Origin: Paenibacillus spongiae
GTDB taxonomy: Bacteria; Bacillota; Bacilli; Paenibacillales; Paenibacillaceae
Assembly (NCBI RefSeq): GCF_024734895.1
Contig: NZ_CP091430.1
Span: 2,870,501 to 2,934,500, forward strand
Reading direction: 5' to 3'
Length of the DNA: 64,000 nt
In this document: positions 34,430 through 43,645 of the stretch, piece by piece
Position numbering within the stretch: position 1 is the stretch's first letter
Layout: every line of letters starts with the position of its first letter
The notes under the pieces: generated by a model
Database searches by the model: none
What the model saw: only the letters and a program-made list of their open reading frames with translations
Told to the model about the DNA's origin: nothing
Made by a program: the position numbers and the translations under genes

Positions 34430-35938
34430 ATGCTGCTGCAAATGAAAGGGATTACGAAGCGATATGGCAGCCTGACCGCGAATGATGACATTCATTTCAC
34501 ATTGGCGGAGGGGGAAGTTCATGCGCTGATTGGGGAGAACGGTGCAGGCAAATCGACACTGATGCGGATTCTGTACGGCGAGGAGCAGCCGACGGAAGGA
34601 CAGATTTTGATCGCGGGGCAAGAGCAGTCATTCACGTCGCCTTCGGATGCGATCCGCGCGGGAGTGGGTATGGTACATCAGCATTTCATGCTCTTTCCTT
34701 CGTTCACCGTTGCGGAGAATATCGTGATCGGCCGGGAGCCCCGTGCAGGGATGGGCTTCGACCGGAAGGCGGCGGCCGAGCATGTTCGCGCATTGTCCGA
34801 GAAATACGGGATGCCCGTCGATCCATGGGCCAAGGTGGCGGATTGCCCGGTCGGCGTTCAGCAGCGCATCGAAATATTGAAGGTGTTGAACCAAGGCGCC
34901 AAGATCGTCATCTTGGACGAGCCCAGCGGAGCGTTGACGCCGCTTGAGGTCGAATGGCTGCTCAAGGCGATCAAACGGCTGGCCAAACAGGGAATCAGCT
35001 TCATTCTCATCAGCCATAAGCTCCATGAAGTGATGGATTCCTCGGACCGCATCACCGTTCTCCGCGACGGACGCGTGACCGGGACGGTCAGGGCGGAAGA
35101 GACGGATGCGGTCAAGCTATCCCAGCTGATGGTCGGACGGGAGCTCGCCTTAACGGAGAAGAAGCCGATCGTTCCGGGTAAGAACATACTGGAGGTCCGT
35201 GAGATAACGATACATGGAAGCAAGGGCGGGAAACCGGTTCTCGATCATATCGGCTTCACGGTACGCGCCGGGGAAATTGTAGGCATAGCGGGCGTGTCGG
35301 GCAACGGGCAGTCCGAGCTGCTGCAAGCGATCTCCGGTCTTCGCGGTATCGACGAAGGAAGGGTGCTGCTCGACGGACAGGATGTAACAGGCAAGACGTC
35401 GGGGACGTTCAGGGAAGCCGGTCTTGCCCATATTCCCGAAGACCGGTACATGTGGGGCTCGGCCAAAGAAGAGACGGTAGCCGATAATGCCATCATGGGC
35501 CATATGCGGAGCTTCAGCCGCGGCGGTTTGCTGCGCAAAGGGCTGATCAAGGAAACGGTAGCGCAATGGATTGATGCCTATAAGGTTAAGACAGGCTCGC
35601 TCGATACGAGAGGGAAGCATCTGTCGGGCGGCAATATGCAGAAGCTGATCGTGGCCAGGGAGATGGCCCACGGCACGCCGTTCGTTATCGCGGCGGAACC
35701 GACGCGCGGCGTCGATATCGGCGCAATGGAGACCATTCACGATGCGCTGCTGAAGCGCAGGGAAGAGAATGGGGCGATCCTGCTCGTCTCTTCGGAGCTG
35801 ACCGAGATCTTGAAGCTGTCCGACCGCATTCTCGTCCTGTTCGAGGGACGTATCGCCGGCGAGCTCGGCGCTGAGGAAGCGACCGAAGAGCGGATCAGTA
35901 TATTGATGGCGGGAGGAACAGGCGTTGAGACGAATTAA
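34430..35938 (+). CDS. nucleoside ABC transporter ATP-binding protein (two ATPase domains)
   Basis: A 502-residue protein of the NupO/RbsA type. The first domain has GENGAGKST, Walker B IVILDEPSGALTP and the switch His in ILISHKLHE. The second has the degenerate P-loop GVSGNGQSE, the signature LSGGNMQKLIVAREM and AEPTRGVD, as usual for this group. ATG 34430 follows GAAGGGAG. It would energise purine-nucleoside import with the two permeases encoded directly downstream, the first overlapping its end by 14 bases. Confidence 0.93.
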   Translation: MLLQMKGITKRYGSLTANDDIHFTLAEGEVHALIGENGAGKSTLMRILYGEEQPTEGQILIAGQEQSFTSPSDAIRAGVGMVHQHFMLFPSFTVAENIVIGREPRAGMGFDRKAAAEHVRALSEKYGMPVDPWAKVADCPVGVQQRIEILKVLNQGAKIVILDEPSGALTPLEVEWLLKAIKRLAKQGISFILISHKLHEVMDSSDRITVLRDGRVTGTVRAEETDAVKLSQLMVGRELALTEKKPIVPGKNILEVREITIHGSKGGKPVLDHIGFTVRAGEIVGIAGVSGNGQSELLQAISGLRGIDEGRVLLDGQDVTGKTSGTFREAGLAHIPEDRYMWGSAKEETVADNAIMGHMRSFSRGGLLRKGLIKETVAQWIDAYKVKTGSLDTRGKHLSGGNMQKLIVAREMAHGTPFVIAAEPTRGVDIGAMETIHDALLKRREENGAILLVSSELTEILKLSDRILVLFEGRIAGELGAEEATEERISILMAGGTGVETN

Positions 35939-36995
35939 TTGGACGGAACATGCTAAGGCGCTGCTGAACCCCTTAATCGCCGTACTGCTCGGTCTGCTCG
36001 TCGGGGCAATCGCGATTTGGGCCGTAGGCGGTTCCGTTATCACCACGTATGCCGAGATGTGGAAGGGCGCTTTCGGCAGCTTTTACTTTACGACAAGCAC
36101 GCTTACAAGGGCGACTCCGATCATATTGGCGGCGCTTGGCGTATCGCTTGCCTTCCGGGCCGGATTCTTCAATCTGGGCGCCGAAGGCCAAATGATCTTC
36201 GGGGCGCTGGCAGCCTCAATCGCTGCCTTGTACGTGCCGGGTCCGGGTTTTGTCAAAATCATATGCGCCATTATTGCCGGCATGGCGGCAGGCGGATTAT
36301 GGTCGGCATTGGCTGGGTGGCTCGATACTCGGTTTCGGATGAATTTGCTTATTACGACGCTGCTGCTCAATTATATTGCTGCGTTATTTGCCGGCTACAT
36401 GGTTTCTTTCCCGCTGAAGGAGAAAGCAGGTTCTGGCGGAGCGCAGACGGCTATGATCGATAACAGCGCCTGGCTGCCGAAATTGTTCCCGGGCATGACG
36501 CTGCACGCCGGATTTATCGTTGCTGTCCTGGCAGCGATTCTGCTGGCACTGTTCTTCCGTTTCACGAACAAGGGCTATGAAATTCGGATGCTCGGCAGCA
36601 ATCCGCTGTTCGCCGCTTTCGGCGGGATCCGCCGCGGCAAGCTTATGCTGCTCAGCATGCTGCTAAGCGGCGGATTAGCCGGTTTAGCAGGCACCTTCGA
36701 GGTGCTGGGTACCCAATACCGTTATATTGATAATATGCTCTCTGCGCCAGGCTACGCTTGGTCGGCCATAATGGCGACGCTGCTGGCCGGATCAAGCCCG
36801 CTGGGCGCCGCATTCGCAGCCATTCTGCTGGCCGCGCTGCAAACCGGCGGCATGGGCGTGGAACGCAATACCGAGGTTCCCCTGGAGATTTCAAGCGTCA
36901 TACAAGCAAGCTTAATCTTGTTCGTATCCGCGAGAGTGACAATCTCCCTTATTAAACGCAAGAAAGCGAGGACTGTCGATGGAAACCATACTTGA
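35925..36995 (+). CDS. nucleoside ABC transporter permease
   Basis: A 356-residue integral membrane protein of the BPD_transp_2 family with eight to ten hydrophobic segments. RAGFFNLGAEGQMIFGALAA and a late GLAGTFEVLG with APGYAWSAIMATLLAGSSPLGAA are family signatures. The TTG start at 35925 lies behind GGGAGGA and overlaps the ATPase gene by 14 bases, which indicates translational coupling. Confidence 0.92.
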   Translation: MRRINWTEHAKALLNPLIAVLLGLLVGAIAIWAVGGSVITTYAEMWKGAFGSFYFTTSTLTRATPIILAALGVSLAFRAGFFNLGAEGQMIFGALAASIAALYVPGPGFVKIICAIIAGMAAGGLWSALAGWLDTRFRMNLLITTLLLNYIAALFAGYMVSFPLKEKAGSGGAQTAMIDNSAWLPKLFPGMTLHAGFIVAVLAAILLALFFRFTNKGYEIRMLGSNPLFAAFGGIRRGKLMLLSMLLSGGLAGLAGTFEVLGTQYRYIDNMLSAPGYAWSAIMATLLAGSSPLGAAFAAILLAALQTGGMGVERNTEVPLEISSVIQASLILFVSARVTISLIKRKKARTVDGNHT

Positions 36996-37896
36996 TTGGT
37001 CCCTGCTGAACTCCATGTTCCGCGTGGTTGCGCCGCTGCTGCTTGCCGCGCTGGGCGGGGCGCTCTGTGCCAGAGTGGGCATTTTCAACGTCGCGCTGGA
37101 AGGGATGATGCTGACCGGCGCCTTCTCGGCGATCCTCGGGAATTATTGGTTTGGCAACGTTTGGCTCGCGCTCTTGTTCGCATGCTTATGTGTTGCAGCC
37201 GTATCTCTGTTGTTCGGTTATTTATGTATTCATCTGCAAGCTAACGCCATCGTCGTCGGCGTTGCCATCAACTTTCTCGCGACCGGGCTGACGGCCTTCT
37301 GTCTGTTCGCCATCTTCAACGTCAAAGGCCAGTACTATGACAAATCGATGACCGGCCTGCCGAAGTGGAACATTCCATTCATTCAAGACATTCCGGTTGT
37401 CGGCCAGATCATCTCCGGACATACGCCGCTTGTCTACCTGGCCTTCCTGTTGGTAGCCGTTCTCCAGTATGTGTTATTCAAGACCGTGCTGGGCTTCCGC
37501 TTGAATGCGGTAGGCGAGAATCCGGTCGCAGCGAAGAGTCTGGGGCTTCGCGTACGCCGCTACCAATACGGTGCCGTACTCGCCAGCGGCGTGTTATGCG
37601 CCCTTGCGGGAGCGCAGCTATCGCTCGGTCAAGTTACGCTGTTCGCCGAGAATATGACGGCGGGACGCGGCTTCATCGCCCTCGTCGCGACCATGCTCGG
37701 ACAGAGCAATCCGCTGGGCGTCATGGGCTCGAGCATGCTGTTCGGGTTAATGGATGCGCTCAGCATCAGGCTGCAGGGCTTCTCGCTGCCGACCCATTTC
37801 ACGATGATGCTGCCTTATGTCATGACAATTCTCGTGATGCTGTTCGTCAAGGACAAATCGTATTTGCGCCAATCCGGACGTATTGCAGGTAAATAA
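36979..37896 (+). CDS. nucleoside ABC transporter permease (second subunit)
   Basis: A 305-residue permease paired with the preceding one and overlapping it by 17 bases. The signatures ARVGIFNVALEGMMLTGAFSA, ANAIVVGVAINFLATGLTAF and TAGRGFIALVATMLGQSNPLG are typical of the smaller NupQ-like subunit. About nine hydrophobic segments are visible. Confidence 0.92.
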   Translation: METILDWSLLNSMFRVVAPLLLAALGGALCARVGIFNVALEGMMLTGAFSAILGNYWFGNVWLALLFACLCVAAVSLLFGYLCIHLQANAIVVGVAINFLATGLTAFCLFAIFNVKGQYYDKSMTGLPKWNIPFIQDIPVVGQIISGHTPLVYLAFLLVAVLQYVLFKTVLGFRLNAVGENPVAAKSLGLRVRRYQYGAVLASGVLCALAGAQLSLGQVTLFAENMTAGRGFIALVATMLGQSNPLGVMGSSMLFGLMDALSIRLQGFSLPTHFTMMLPYVMTILVMLFVKDKSYLRQSGRIAGK

Positions 37897-37915
37897 GGTA
37901 CAGGAGGTAACCGTC

Positions 37916-38587
37916 ATGCACAATAAAGCTGATAAGCTGAAAAAGTCTAAGGCGCCCCAGGCTAAGGTGGACGAGCGGATCAAGGACCGCGTTCCGCCGG
38001 GTCAGATGGTGACGGAACGCTTCCCGATTCTTCATGAAGGGGAAGTGCCGGTCTATGATCTAAGCCAGTGGCGGCTGCGCATATTCGGCGAGGTGGAGAC
38101 CGAGAGAACCTTCACGCTGGAAGAGCTTCAGGCGCTGCCGCGAACAAGCGTGACATGCGATATTCATTGCGTGACGCGCTGGTCCAAGCTTGACACGACA
38201 TGGGAAGGCATCCGGTTCCGCGATTTTCTCCAGCTGCTTGATGTTAAGCCGGAAGCGAACTACGTGATGTTCCATGCCGATGAAAATTATGACACGAATG
38301 TGCCGATGGAAGACCTGCTTCATGACGATGTGCTGCTCGCCTTTAACTACGACGGCAAGCCGCTCACGGATAAGCACGGTTATCCGCTGCGCATGGTCGT
38401 CCCGCACTTGTATTTCTGGAAGAGCGCCAAATGGCTGCAGGGTATCGAATTTATGAAGGAGGACCGGCCGGGGTTCTGGGAACGGAACGGGTTCCACAAT
38501 TATGCCGATCCATTCCGAGAACAGCGGTTCTCCGGCGAGGATCTGCCGATACCGGAAGACGAATGGACGAAGAAGGAGTTTGATTAA
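37916..38587 (+). CDS. sulfite-oxidase-like molybdopterin oxidoreductase
   Basis: A 223-residue soluble enzyme of the sulfite oxidase/YuiH-like molybdopterin family. The molybdenum-ligating Cys lies in CDIHCVTRWSKLDTTWEG, and VPHLYFWKSAKWLQGIEFM is the usual late motif. No signal peptide or haem domain is present, so it is probably cytoplasmic. AGGAGG precedes ATG 37916, 19 bases after the permease gene, and the next gene starts two bases after its stop. Thus it is truly embedded in a nucleoside operon, where a molybdoenzyme of this type is unexpected. Confidence 0.87.
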   Translation: MHNKADKLKKSKAPQAKVDERIKDRVPPGQMVTERFPILHEGEVPVYDLSQWRLRIFGEVETERTFTLEELQALPRTSVTCDIHCVTRWSKLDTTWEGIRFRDFLQLLDVKPEANYVMFHADENYDTNVPMEDLLHDDVLLAFNYDGKPLTDKHGYPLRMVVPHLYFWKSAKWLQGIEFMKEDRPGFWERNGFHNYADPFREQRFSGEDLPIPEDEWTKKEFD

Positions 38588-38589
38588 AG

Positions 38590-39324
38590 ATGTCGCTATT
38601 GCCCATATTACGAGTCGATCCAAAGGATATGCCGGAGCTTGCCATTGTGTGCGGCGATCCGTTCCGGGCCGAGATTATTTCGCAGCAGCTGGAGCAGGTT
38701 AAGGAGCTTGCCTATTCCAGGGAATACCGGACGTTTACCGGTGAATATAAAGGCGTACGCATCGCCGTAGTGAGCCATGGCGTCGGATCGCCGGGAGCCG
38801 CGGTATGTTTCGAGGAGATGGTCAAAGCGGGCGTCAAGACCATCATTCGTGTCGGCACAGCCGGTTCATTGTCAGACCGTTATAAGACGGGCAGCTTAAT
38901 CATCAGCACGGCTGCGGTCCGGGAAGAAGGGCTGACGCGTCAATTGGTTCCGATCGCATTCCCTGCGGTTGCGGACAGCAAAGTGACGGATGCCTTGTAC
39001 GAAGCCGCACTTGAAGCGAACGCTCCAGGCGCCGTGGGCAAAGGCATCACGCTGACGATGGACGCGTTCTTCAGCGGCGTTGTCGAGCTGCCTCATGCCA
39101 TATACCGCCAAGCAGGCGTTCTTGCGGTCGAGATGGAGATTGCCGCGTTATACGTCGTAGCACTCCTGCGGGGGATACGGGCCGGAGCGATTCTAGCCTT
39201 GGATGGCGATTCGACAGCGGTCGATGAAGGCTATGACCCGCATCGCAGCATTGTCGCCGAAGCGGTGGATGCAGAAATCCGGGCTGCGCTGGGTGCGTTG
39301 GTGAAGCTGGCAGAGCAGCCGTAG
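38590..39324 (+). CDS. purine-nucleoside or uridine phosphorylase (PNP/UDP family 1)
   Basis: A 244-residue hexameric-type nucleoside phosphorylase that cleaves a nucleoside with phosphate to the base and pentose-1-phosphate. Markers are IVCGDPFRAEIISQQLEQ, VSHGVGSPGAAVCFEEM, RVGTAGSLSDRYKTG and the ligand-binding VEMEIAALYVVALLRG. It closes the importer operon, so imported nucleosides would be split inside the cell. The base specificity (purine or uridine) cannot be fixed from what I see. AAGGAG lies eleven bases upstream. Confidence 0.9.
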   Translation: MSLLPILRVDPKDMPELAIVCGDPFRAEIISQQLEQVKELAYSREYRTFTGEYKGVRIAVVSHGVGSPGAAVCFEEMVKAGVKTIIRVGTAGSLSDRYKTGSLIISTAAVREEGLTRQLVPIAFPAVADSKVTDALYEAALEANAPGAVGKGITLTMDAFFSGVVELPHAIYRQAGVLAVEMEIAALYVVALLRGIRAGAILALDGDSTAVDEGYDPHRSIVAEAVDAEIRAALGALVKLAEQP

Positions 39325-39370
39325 ATCGGTTCTGTTATCGTCACATGGTAAGTAAAGTAGGATGGATGAA

Positions 39371-39411
39371 GGCTCTCCCATGCGCGGCTGCTGCAGCGGG
39401 AGAGCCTTTTT
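39371..39411 (+). terminator. terminator of the nucleoside operon
   Basis: GGCTCTCCC (39371-39379) pairs with GGGAGAGCC (39398-39406), followed by five T, with an inner GCAGC/GCTGC stem. Confidence 0.9.
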
Positions 39412-39437
39412 GTCATGAGCGAGCAGCACGCTGGAAT

Positions 39438-39480
39438 CCGGAAACAACAACGGCTGAGAATATTCTGCCTGCTCAGCGGC
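39438..39480. repeat. dispersed repeat, copy 2 of 3
   Basis: CCGGAAACAACAACGGCTGA followed by GAATATTCTGCCTG and CTCAGCGG, clearly related to the copies at 28214-28263 and 53877-53920, though more diverged. Confidence 0.7.
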
Positions 39481-39574
39481 TTATGTCCAAATTGTTCCTA
39501 TAGAAATGATATAATGAACGCTGTGTATTTATTATATAGAATATCGACATCCGGCTTAAGGAGTGGTCCTGCAA

Positions 39575-40201
39575 TTGAACAGTTTAAAATGGGTGACAGC
39601 CGGAATCAATGTGTGCGTCATCATTCTCGTATTATGGAAATGGGAGCTTATTCTCGATTGGGCGCAAGTGCGCGACACGGCTAATCTGCCCGCCGTGTTT
39701 CTCCTTGTCACTTTGCTGGCGGCGATACCGGGAGTTCCGTTCGGCATCGTCGGGGGGATCATGGGCGCCAAGTACGGCATATGGTTGGGGAGCCTTCTTA
39801 ACCTTGCCGCATCGACAGCGGCTGCCGGTATCGCTTACCTGGTCTTCCGGTATCTCTTCCGGACATGGGCAAGCGCACTAACGACCCGTTCGACAGCATT
39901 GAAGCGCTGGAATCAAGCGTGGGAGAAGCATGCCTTTCCATTCATTCTGATCGCGCGCATGATCCCGATTCTGCCGGCTTTTCTCATCAATCTCAATGCG
40001 GGTGTAATGAATCTGCCGTTCAAACCGTTCCTGCTTGCCACCTTGCTTGGAAAAATTCCGGTTATGGTCGTGTTTGCTTACATAGGCAATCAAATGAAGA
40101 ATGGCGTCTGGACGTGGATGATCGTTGCGGCCATTTATGGGGTTTTCTTGGCGGTCGTCTACCGGTTCTACAAGCTGTATAGGAAGAAAAGCAGAGCTTA
40201 G
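39575..40201 (+). CDS. TVP38/TMEM64 (VTT-domain) membrane protein
   Basis: A 208-residue membrane protein of the SNARE-associated/VTT family (relatives of DedA). GVPFGIVGGIMGAKYGIWLGSLLN is the characteristic re-entrant loop, and FPFILIARMIPILPAFLINLNAGVMNLPFKPF the second. Five to six hydrophobic segments are seen. Family members are thought to act in membrane lipid handling; the substrate is not known here. TTG 39575 is chosen because TAAGGAG ends at 39563. Confidence 0.85.
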   Translation: MNSLKWVTAGINVCVIILVLWKWELILDWAQVRDTANLPAVFLLVTLLAAIPGVPFGIVGGIMGAKYGIWLGSLLNLAASTAAAGIAYLVFRYLFRTWASALTTRSTALKRWNQAWEKHAFPFILIARMIPILPAFLINLNAGVMNLPFKPFLLATLLGKIPVMVVFAYIGNQMKNGVWTWMIVAAIYGVFLAVVYRFYKLYRKKSRA

Positions 40202-40251
40202 TTATTGCTAATTAGAACTAATTTGATCTAGATTCCATTTCCAAGCAGAAA

Positions 40252-40303
40252 TTGACAGTTGAATTACCATATGGTACCATGTTATTGAACTGACTGGTCA
40301 GTA
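40252..40303 (+). promoter_or_regulatory. promoter and TetR operator of the TetR/P450 operon
   Basis: TTGACA (40252-40257), a 17-base spacer and TACCAT (40275-40280) are followed by the inverted repeat ACTGAC-TG-GTCAGT at 40289-40302, which overlaps the expected transcription start. A TGACNNGTCA core is a usual TetR-family operator, so self-repression is likely. Confidence 0.78.
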
Positions 40304-40333
40304 CAACTAATATAAGACGAAGGATCGATCGCA

Positions 40334-40915
40334 TTGAGCAAAGACAAGATTATAGCGGCAGCCATCGATGTGTTCTCGGAATACGGCTATCACCGGGCAA
40401 GCATGGATGAAATCGCGCTAAGCGCACAAGTTGCGAAGGGAACGCTATACTACCATTTTCCCGGGAAGGCTCAGCTGTTCAAGACGATCGTGATGGACGG
40501 ATTCCAAGTGATCAGCGATCGCATCCGCTCTGAGATGGAGGCCTGCCTCGCGTTGGAAGAACAGATTCAGCGTATCATCCGCCATAATCTGGATCTGTTT
40601 CTGGAGTCCCGCGGATTCGCCCGCATCGTGTTCAATGAATTGTCCAACGGAATCGATTCGGATGTTCTGGATGAATTGAAGGGATTGAAGGAGGGGTACA
40701 TCGATTTTCTAGCCGGCCTATTAGAGGAAGGGCGCAAGGACGGGGTGCTGCACCCGGTTAACTGTCAATTGGCCGCAGCCGGGATAGTCGGGCTGCTCGA
40801 CAGCTCATGCAATTATTACATTTCTCACCCTGATGCGTTTGATCGCGAAGGTCTTGAGCAATTTCTCTATACGATGATTACAACCGGTTTGTTCAAGAAT
40901 ATCGATAACCGTTGA
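40334..40915 (+). CDS. TetR-family transcriptional regulator
   Basis: A 193-residue regulator. The N-terminal helix-turn-helix reads AAIDVFSEYGYHRASMDEIALSAQVAKGTLYYHFPGKAQLF, a standard TetR signature, followed by an alpha-helical ligand domain. The start is TTG 40334 behind AAGGATCG. It lies immediately downstream of a palindromic operator and 40 bases before a cytochrome P450 gene, as in known fatty-acid-responsive TetR/P450 pairs, so a lipid-like inducer is possible (inference). Confidence 0.9.
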   Translation: MSKDKIIAAAIDVFSEYGYHRASMDEIALSAQVAKGTLYYHFPGKAQLFKTIVMDGFQVISDRIRSEMEACLALEEQIQRIIRHNLDLFLESRGFARIVFNELSNGIDSDVLDELKGLKEGYIDFLAGLLEEGRKDGVLHPVNCQLAAAGIVGLLDSSCNYYISHPDAFDREGLEQFLYTMITTGLFKNIDNR

Positions 40916-40955
40916 GGGGCAGGATACACATCTCTATGAAAGCGGCGGTGGTTGT

Positions 40956-42092
40956 ATGAATTGGGGAACGACAGAAGAATTGATTCCATTATCGTGGTTC
41001 AAGCATATGCGTGCGCATTCGCCGGTTGTTTACCATGAGGAGCAAGGATACTGGGATGTTTTCAACTATGAGGATATTAAGTCGGTGTTCGCCGATCATG
41101 AGCATTATTCCTCCGTTACGACGGACAATGTAACGGATCCGATCGATGCCAGTATTCTCAAGCTGGATCCGCCCAAGCATAGACAGCTGAGGAAGCTCGT
41201 GTCGCAAGCCTTCACACCGCGTGTTATCGAATCGTTAGCGCCGAAAATCGAGTCGATCGCACATGAATTATGCGATCTGGCGGAAGCCGGGGGACGGATG
41301 GATGCCCTTCATGATTTTGCCAGTCCGCTCCCCATTATCATCATTGCCGAGATGCTCGGCATTCCCGCGGAAGACCGGGAACGGTTCAAGCTATGGTCAG
41401 AGGCGCTGGTAGGTGACGACTACGACGCATACCTTCAATGCCAGGGCGAAATGAATGCCTATTTCAGCCAAATCGCAGATCGAAGACGGCGTGAGCCCGT
41501 GGATGATTTAATCAGCAATCTTGTTCATGCCAAGGTCGATGGCGAGCAGCTGAGCGAATTGGAGCTTATTGGGTTCTGCATTCTGCTGCTGGTAGCCGGG
41601 AATGAGACGACAACGAATCTGATTACGTCCGCTATCCTTTGCTTGGACACCAGCAAGGAATCGAAGGAGCAGCTTATCGAGAATCCTGGCTTGGTTCCGC
41701 AAGCGATCGAGGAGGTCCTTCGCTATTGCTCGCCAGTGCAAATGATGATCCGGAGGGTCAAGCAGACGACCGTCCTTCGGGGCCGCACCTTGCAGCAAGG
41801 GCAAATGGTTCAGGTTAGAATCGGTTCCGCCAATCACGATGAAGAGCAGTTCGATCATCCGGAGCGGTTCGATATTCATCGCAGCCCGAACCCGCATCTT
41901 GCTTTCGGATACGGAATCCACTTCTGTTTGGGCGCCCAGCTTGCGCGGCTGGAAAGCCGAATCGCGATTCAGACGCTGCTTGCCCGGTTTCCGCATTATG
42001 AACGCGACCGCTCGCATCCGCTCGAGCGTATGAAGAGCTCGATTATTTTCGGGGTTAATCGCCTGCCGCTTATCTTGCGATCGTCGAATTAA
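40956..42092 (+). CDS. cytochrome P450 (soluble class, CYP107/109-like)
   Basis: A 378-residue haem monooxygenase. The oxygen-activation helix reads LLVAGNETTTNLI, the ExxR motif is EEVLR in AIEEVLRYCSPVQ, and the haem-binding loop is FGYGIHFCLGAQLAR, whose Cys ligates the iron. The length is slightly short at the N terminus but all core motifs are present. No ferredoxin or reductase gene is adjacent, so electron donors must come from elsewhere. It follows a TetR regulator with an operator and probably acts on a hydrophobic substrate sensed by that regulator (inference). Confidence 0.93.
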   Translation: MNWGTTEELIPLSWFKHMRAHSPVVYHEEQGYWDVFNYEDIKSVFADHEHYSSVTTDNVTDPIDASILKLDPPKHRQLRKLVSQAFTPRVIESLAPKIESIAHELCDLAEAGGRMDALHDFASPLPIIIIAEMLGIPAEDRERFKLWSEALVGDDYDAYLQCQGEMNAYFSQIADRRRREPVDDLISNLVHAKVDGEQLSELELIGFCILLLVAGNETTTNLITSAILCLDTSKESKEQLIENPGLVPQAIEEVLRYCSPVQMMIRRVKQTTVLRGRTLQQGQMVQVRIGSANHDEEQFDHPERFDIHRSPNPHLAFGYGIHFCLGAQLARLESRIAIQTLLARFPHYERDRSHPLERMKSSIIFGVNRLPLILRSSN

Positions 42093-42136
42093 CCGATAAG
42101 AATGATCTTATACTGACATAATCATATATATTGCAC

Positions 42137-42181
42137 AAAAAAAGAAGAAGCTTACGACCGATATTCGATCGTAAGCTTCTT
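42137..42181. terminator. bidirectional terminator between P450 and DUF420 genes
   Basis: AAGAAGCTTACGA (42145-42157) pairs with TCGTAAGCTTCTT (42169-42181). An A run at 42137-42143 gives a T run on the minus strand, so it best terminates the minus-strand gene. Confidence 0.85.
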
Positions 42182-42186
42182 GGCGT

Positions 42187-42711
42187 TTAATAATAAGGGG
42201 AAATCAGCAAATATACGATTACGCCGGTGCCGCTGACATAGAGCCAGACCGGCATGGTCCAACGGGCAATTCTTCTATGCTTGGCAATCTGCATGTTGAA
42301 GCCTCTCGTTACGGAAATCAAGGCCAGCGGTACATTCACGATCGCCAGCGTCACGTGCGTGATCAGGACGAAGAAATACGTATACTTCATCGCTTCGCTA
42401 CCGCCGAATTTCGTCGGCTCGGTCAGGAAATGATAGATCACATACGAGACGAGGAACAGGGCGGTCGTCACGAATGCGAGCAAGATGAAATTCCGGTGCA
42501 TCGGTATGTTCTTCTTCTTAATAAAAACAAGGGAAATGATAAGAAACGAAAAGGTGAACAGATTAAAAATGGCATTCAGCAGCGGGAATATCGTGACATC
42601 CATCTGGACTTCCCCGTCATATCCCGGAAGAAAGAACAGCAGTGCGATAACGCCAATCAGAATGACAGAAAAAACAAGGATTAATGGAGTGAAATTGCGT
42701 ACTTTATTCAT
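42187..42711 (-). CDS. DUF420 membrane protein (YozB/CtaM-like)
   Basis: A 174-residue protein with five hydrophobic segments. DUF420 markers are FPLLNAIFNLFTF, IPMHRNFILLAF, FGGSEAMKYTYFFVLITHVTLAI and KHRRIARWTMPVWLYVSGTGVIVYLL, with conserved histidines in the membrane. The S. aureus homologue CtaM is reported to be needed for maturation of aa3-type quinol oxidase, so a role in haem-copper oxidase assembly is the best guess. No oxidase genes are nearby. Confidence 0.87.
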   Translation of the reverse strand: MNKVRNFTPLILVFSVILIGVIALLFFLPGYDGEVQMDVTIFPLLNAIFNLFTFSFLIISLVFIKKKNIPMHRNFILLAFVTTALFLVSYVIYHFLTEPTKFGGSEAMKYTYFFVLITHVTLAIVNVPLALISVTRGFNMQIAKHRRIARWTMPVWLYVSGTGVIVYLLISPYY

Positions 42712-42858
42712 TGGTTACCTCCCGACAGATCTGCAGCATCACATTTGCTCTTATTCAACTAGAATAGACAATCTTAGCCGTAAATACAACCGGATACGGC
42801 GATTGGATGTCACAATTTATTGAATCTTGGGCCGAATGCTGCAGGTGCTGCGGATGCG

Positions 42859-43641
42859 TCAAGAGCCAGTGGATCTGTATCGGCGGACGCCGAATTGCCA
42901 TACGAGCAGGCAGGGAAGGATGAAGACGAACCCCGCAAGCGGCGCCAGTACGTAGAGATCGCTGTCCGAGCCGGTTTTCCCGAGAATATAGAGAAGCGGC
43001 AAATAATTGACGCATCCGAAGGGAATCACGAACGTAAAGAACCGGGACACCCATTTCTGATAAATATTAAGCGGATACTGGGCCATCTCTCTGCCGCCGT
43101 CCGTGAAAATATTGGCCACCTCCAGCCCTTGGATCGTCCAGAAGCACATCGTGGCCGCCAGCATATAGATGCCGGTAAAGATGAAGACGCCGCTGGAAAT
43201 CATCAGCAATAAAGTGAGCCCCTTAAGGAGGGTCCATTCTATGGGCAAATTTGCAAGCGCATAGACGAGGACGATGATGCTTTGAAGCAGGCGGCCAAAG
43301 CGTGTAAACTCGAATTTGGAGCCGAGCACTTGGACGACGGTGGAACGCGGACGAACGAGCAGACGGTCGAAATCACCGTTCACGACAAGGCTGGAGAACG
43401 CATCGAAGCCGCGGGCGAAGCATTCGCTTATCGCAAACGCCATGTGAATGACGGCAAAGCATAGCGCAACCTCGAAGAAGCTCCACTCCTTGATTTGTCC
43501 GAAGCGTTCGAACAGAAAGTACAAGCCGGCGAAGACCGAGAAGGGGATAAAGAACTGCCCGACCGTCAGAAGCCAGAATGAAGTCCGGTATTGCACCTGC
43601 GATTTGAACAGTATGGCTAAATATTTGAAATAAAGCTTCAC
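42859..43641 (-). CDS. ABC-2 type exporter permease (COG3694-like)
   Basis: A 260-residue membrane protein with six hydrophobic segments, starting at GTG 43641 behind AAGGAGGA. Motifs such as FARGFDAFSSLVVNGDFDRLLVRPRST and PLNIYQKWVSRFFTFVIPFGCVNYLP are typical for the second permease of a three-gene export system. The order on the minus strand is ATPase, permease one, permease two, with overlaps or gaps of four bases. The cargo is unknown. Confidence 0.88.
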   Translation of the reverse strand: MKLYFKYLAILFKSQVQYRTSFWLLTVGQFFIPFSVFAGLYFLFERFGQIKEWSFFEVALCFAVIHMAFAISECFARGFDAFSSLVVNGDFDRLLVRPRSTVVQVLGSKFEFTRFGRLLQSIIVLVYALANLPIEWTLLKGLTLLLMISSGVFIFTGIYMLAATMCFWTIQGLEVANIFTDGGREMAQYPLNIYQKWVSRFFTFVIPFGCVNYLPLLYILGKTGSDSDLYVLAPLAGFVFILPCLLVWQFGVRRYRSTGS

Positions 43642-43645
43642 ATCC

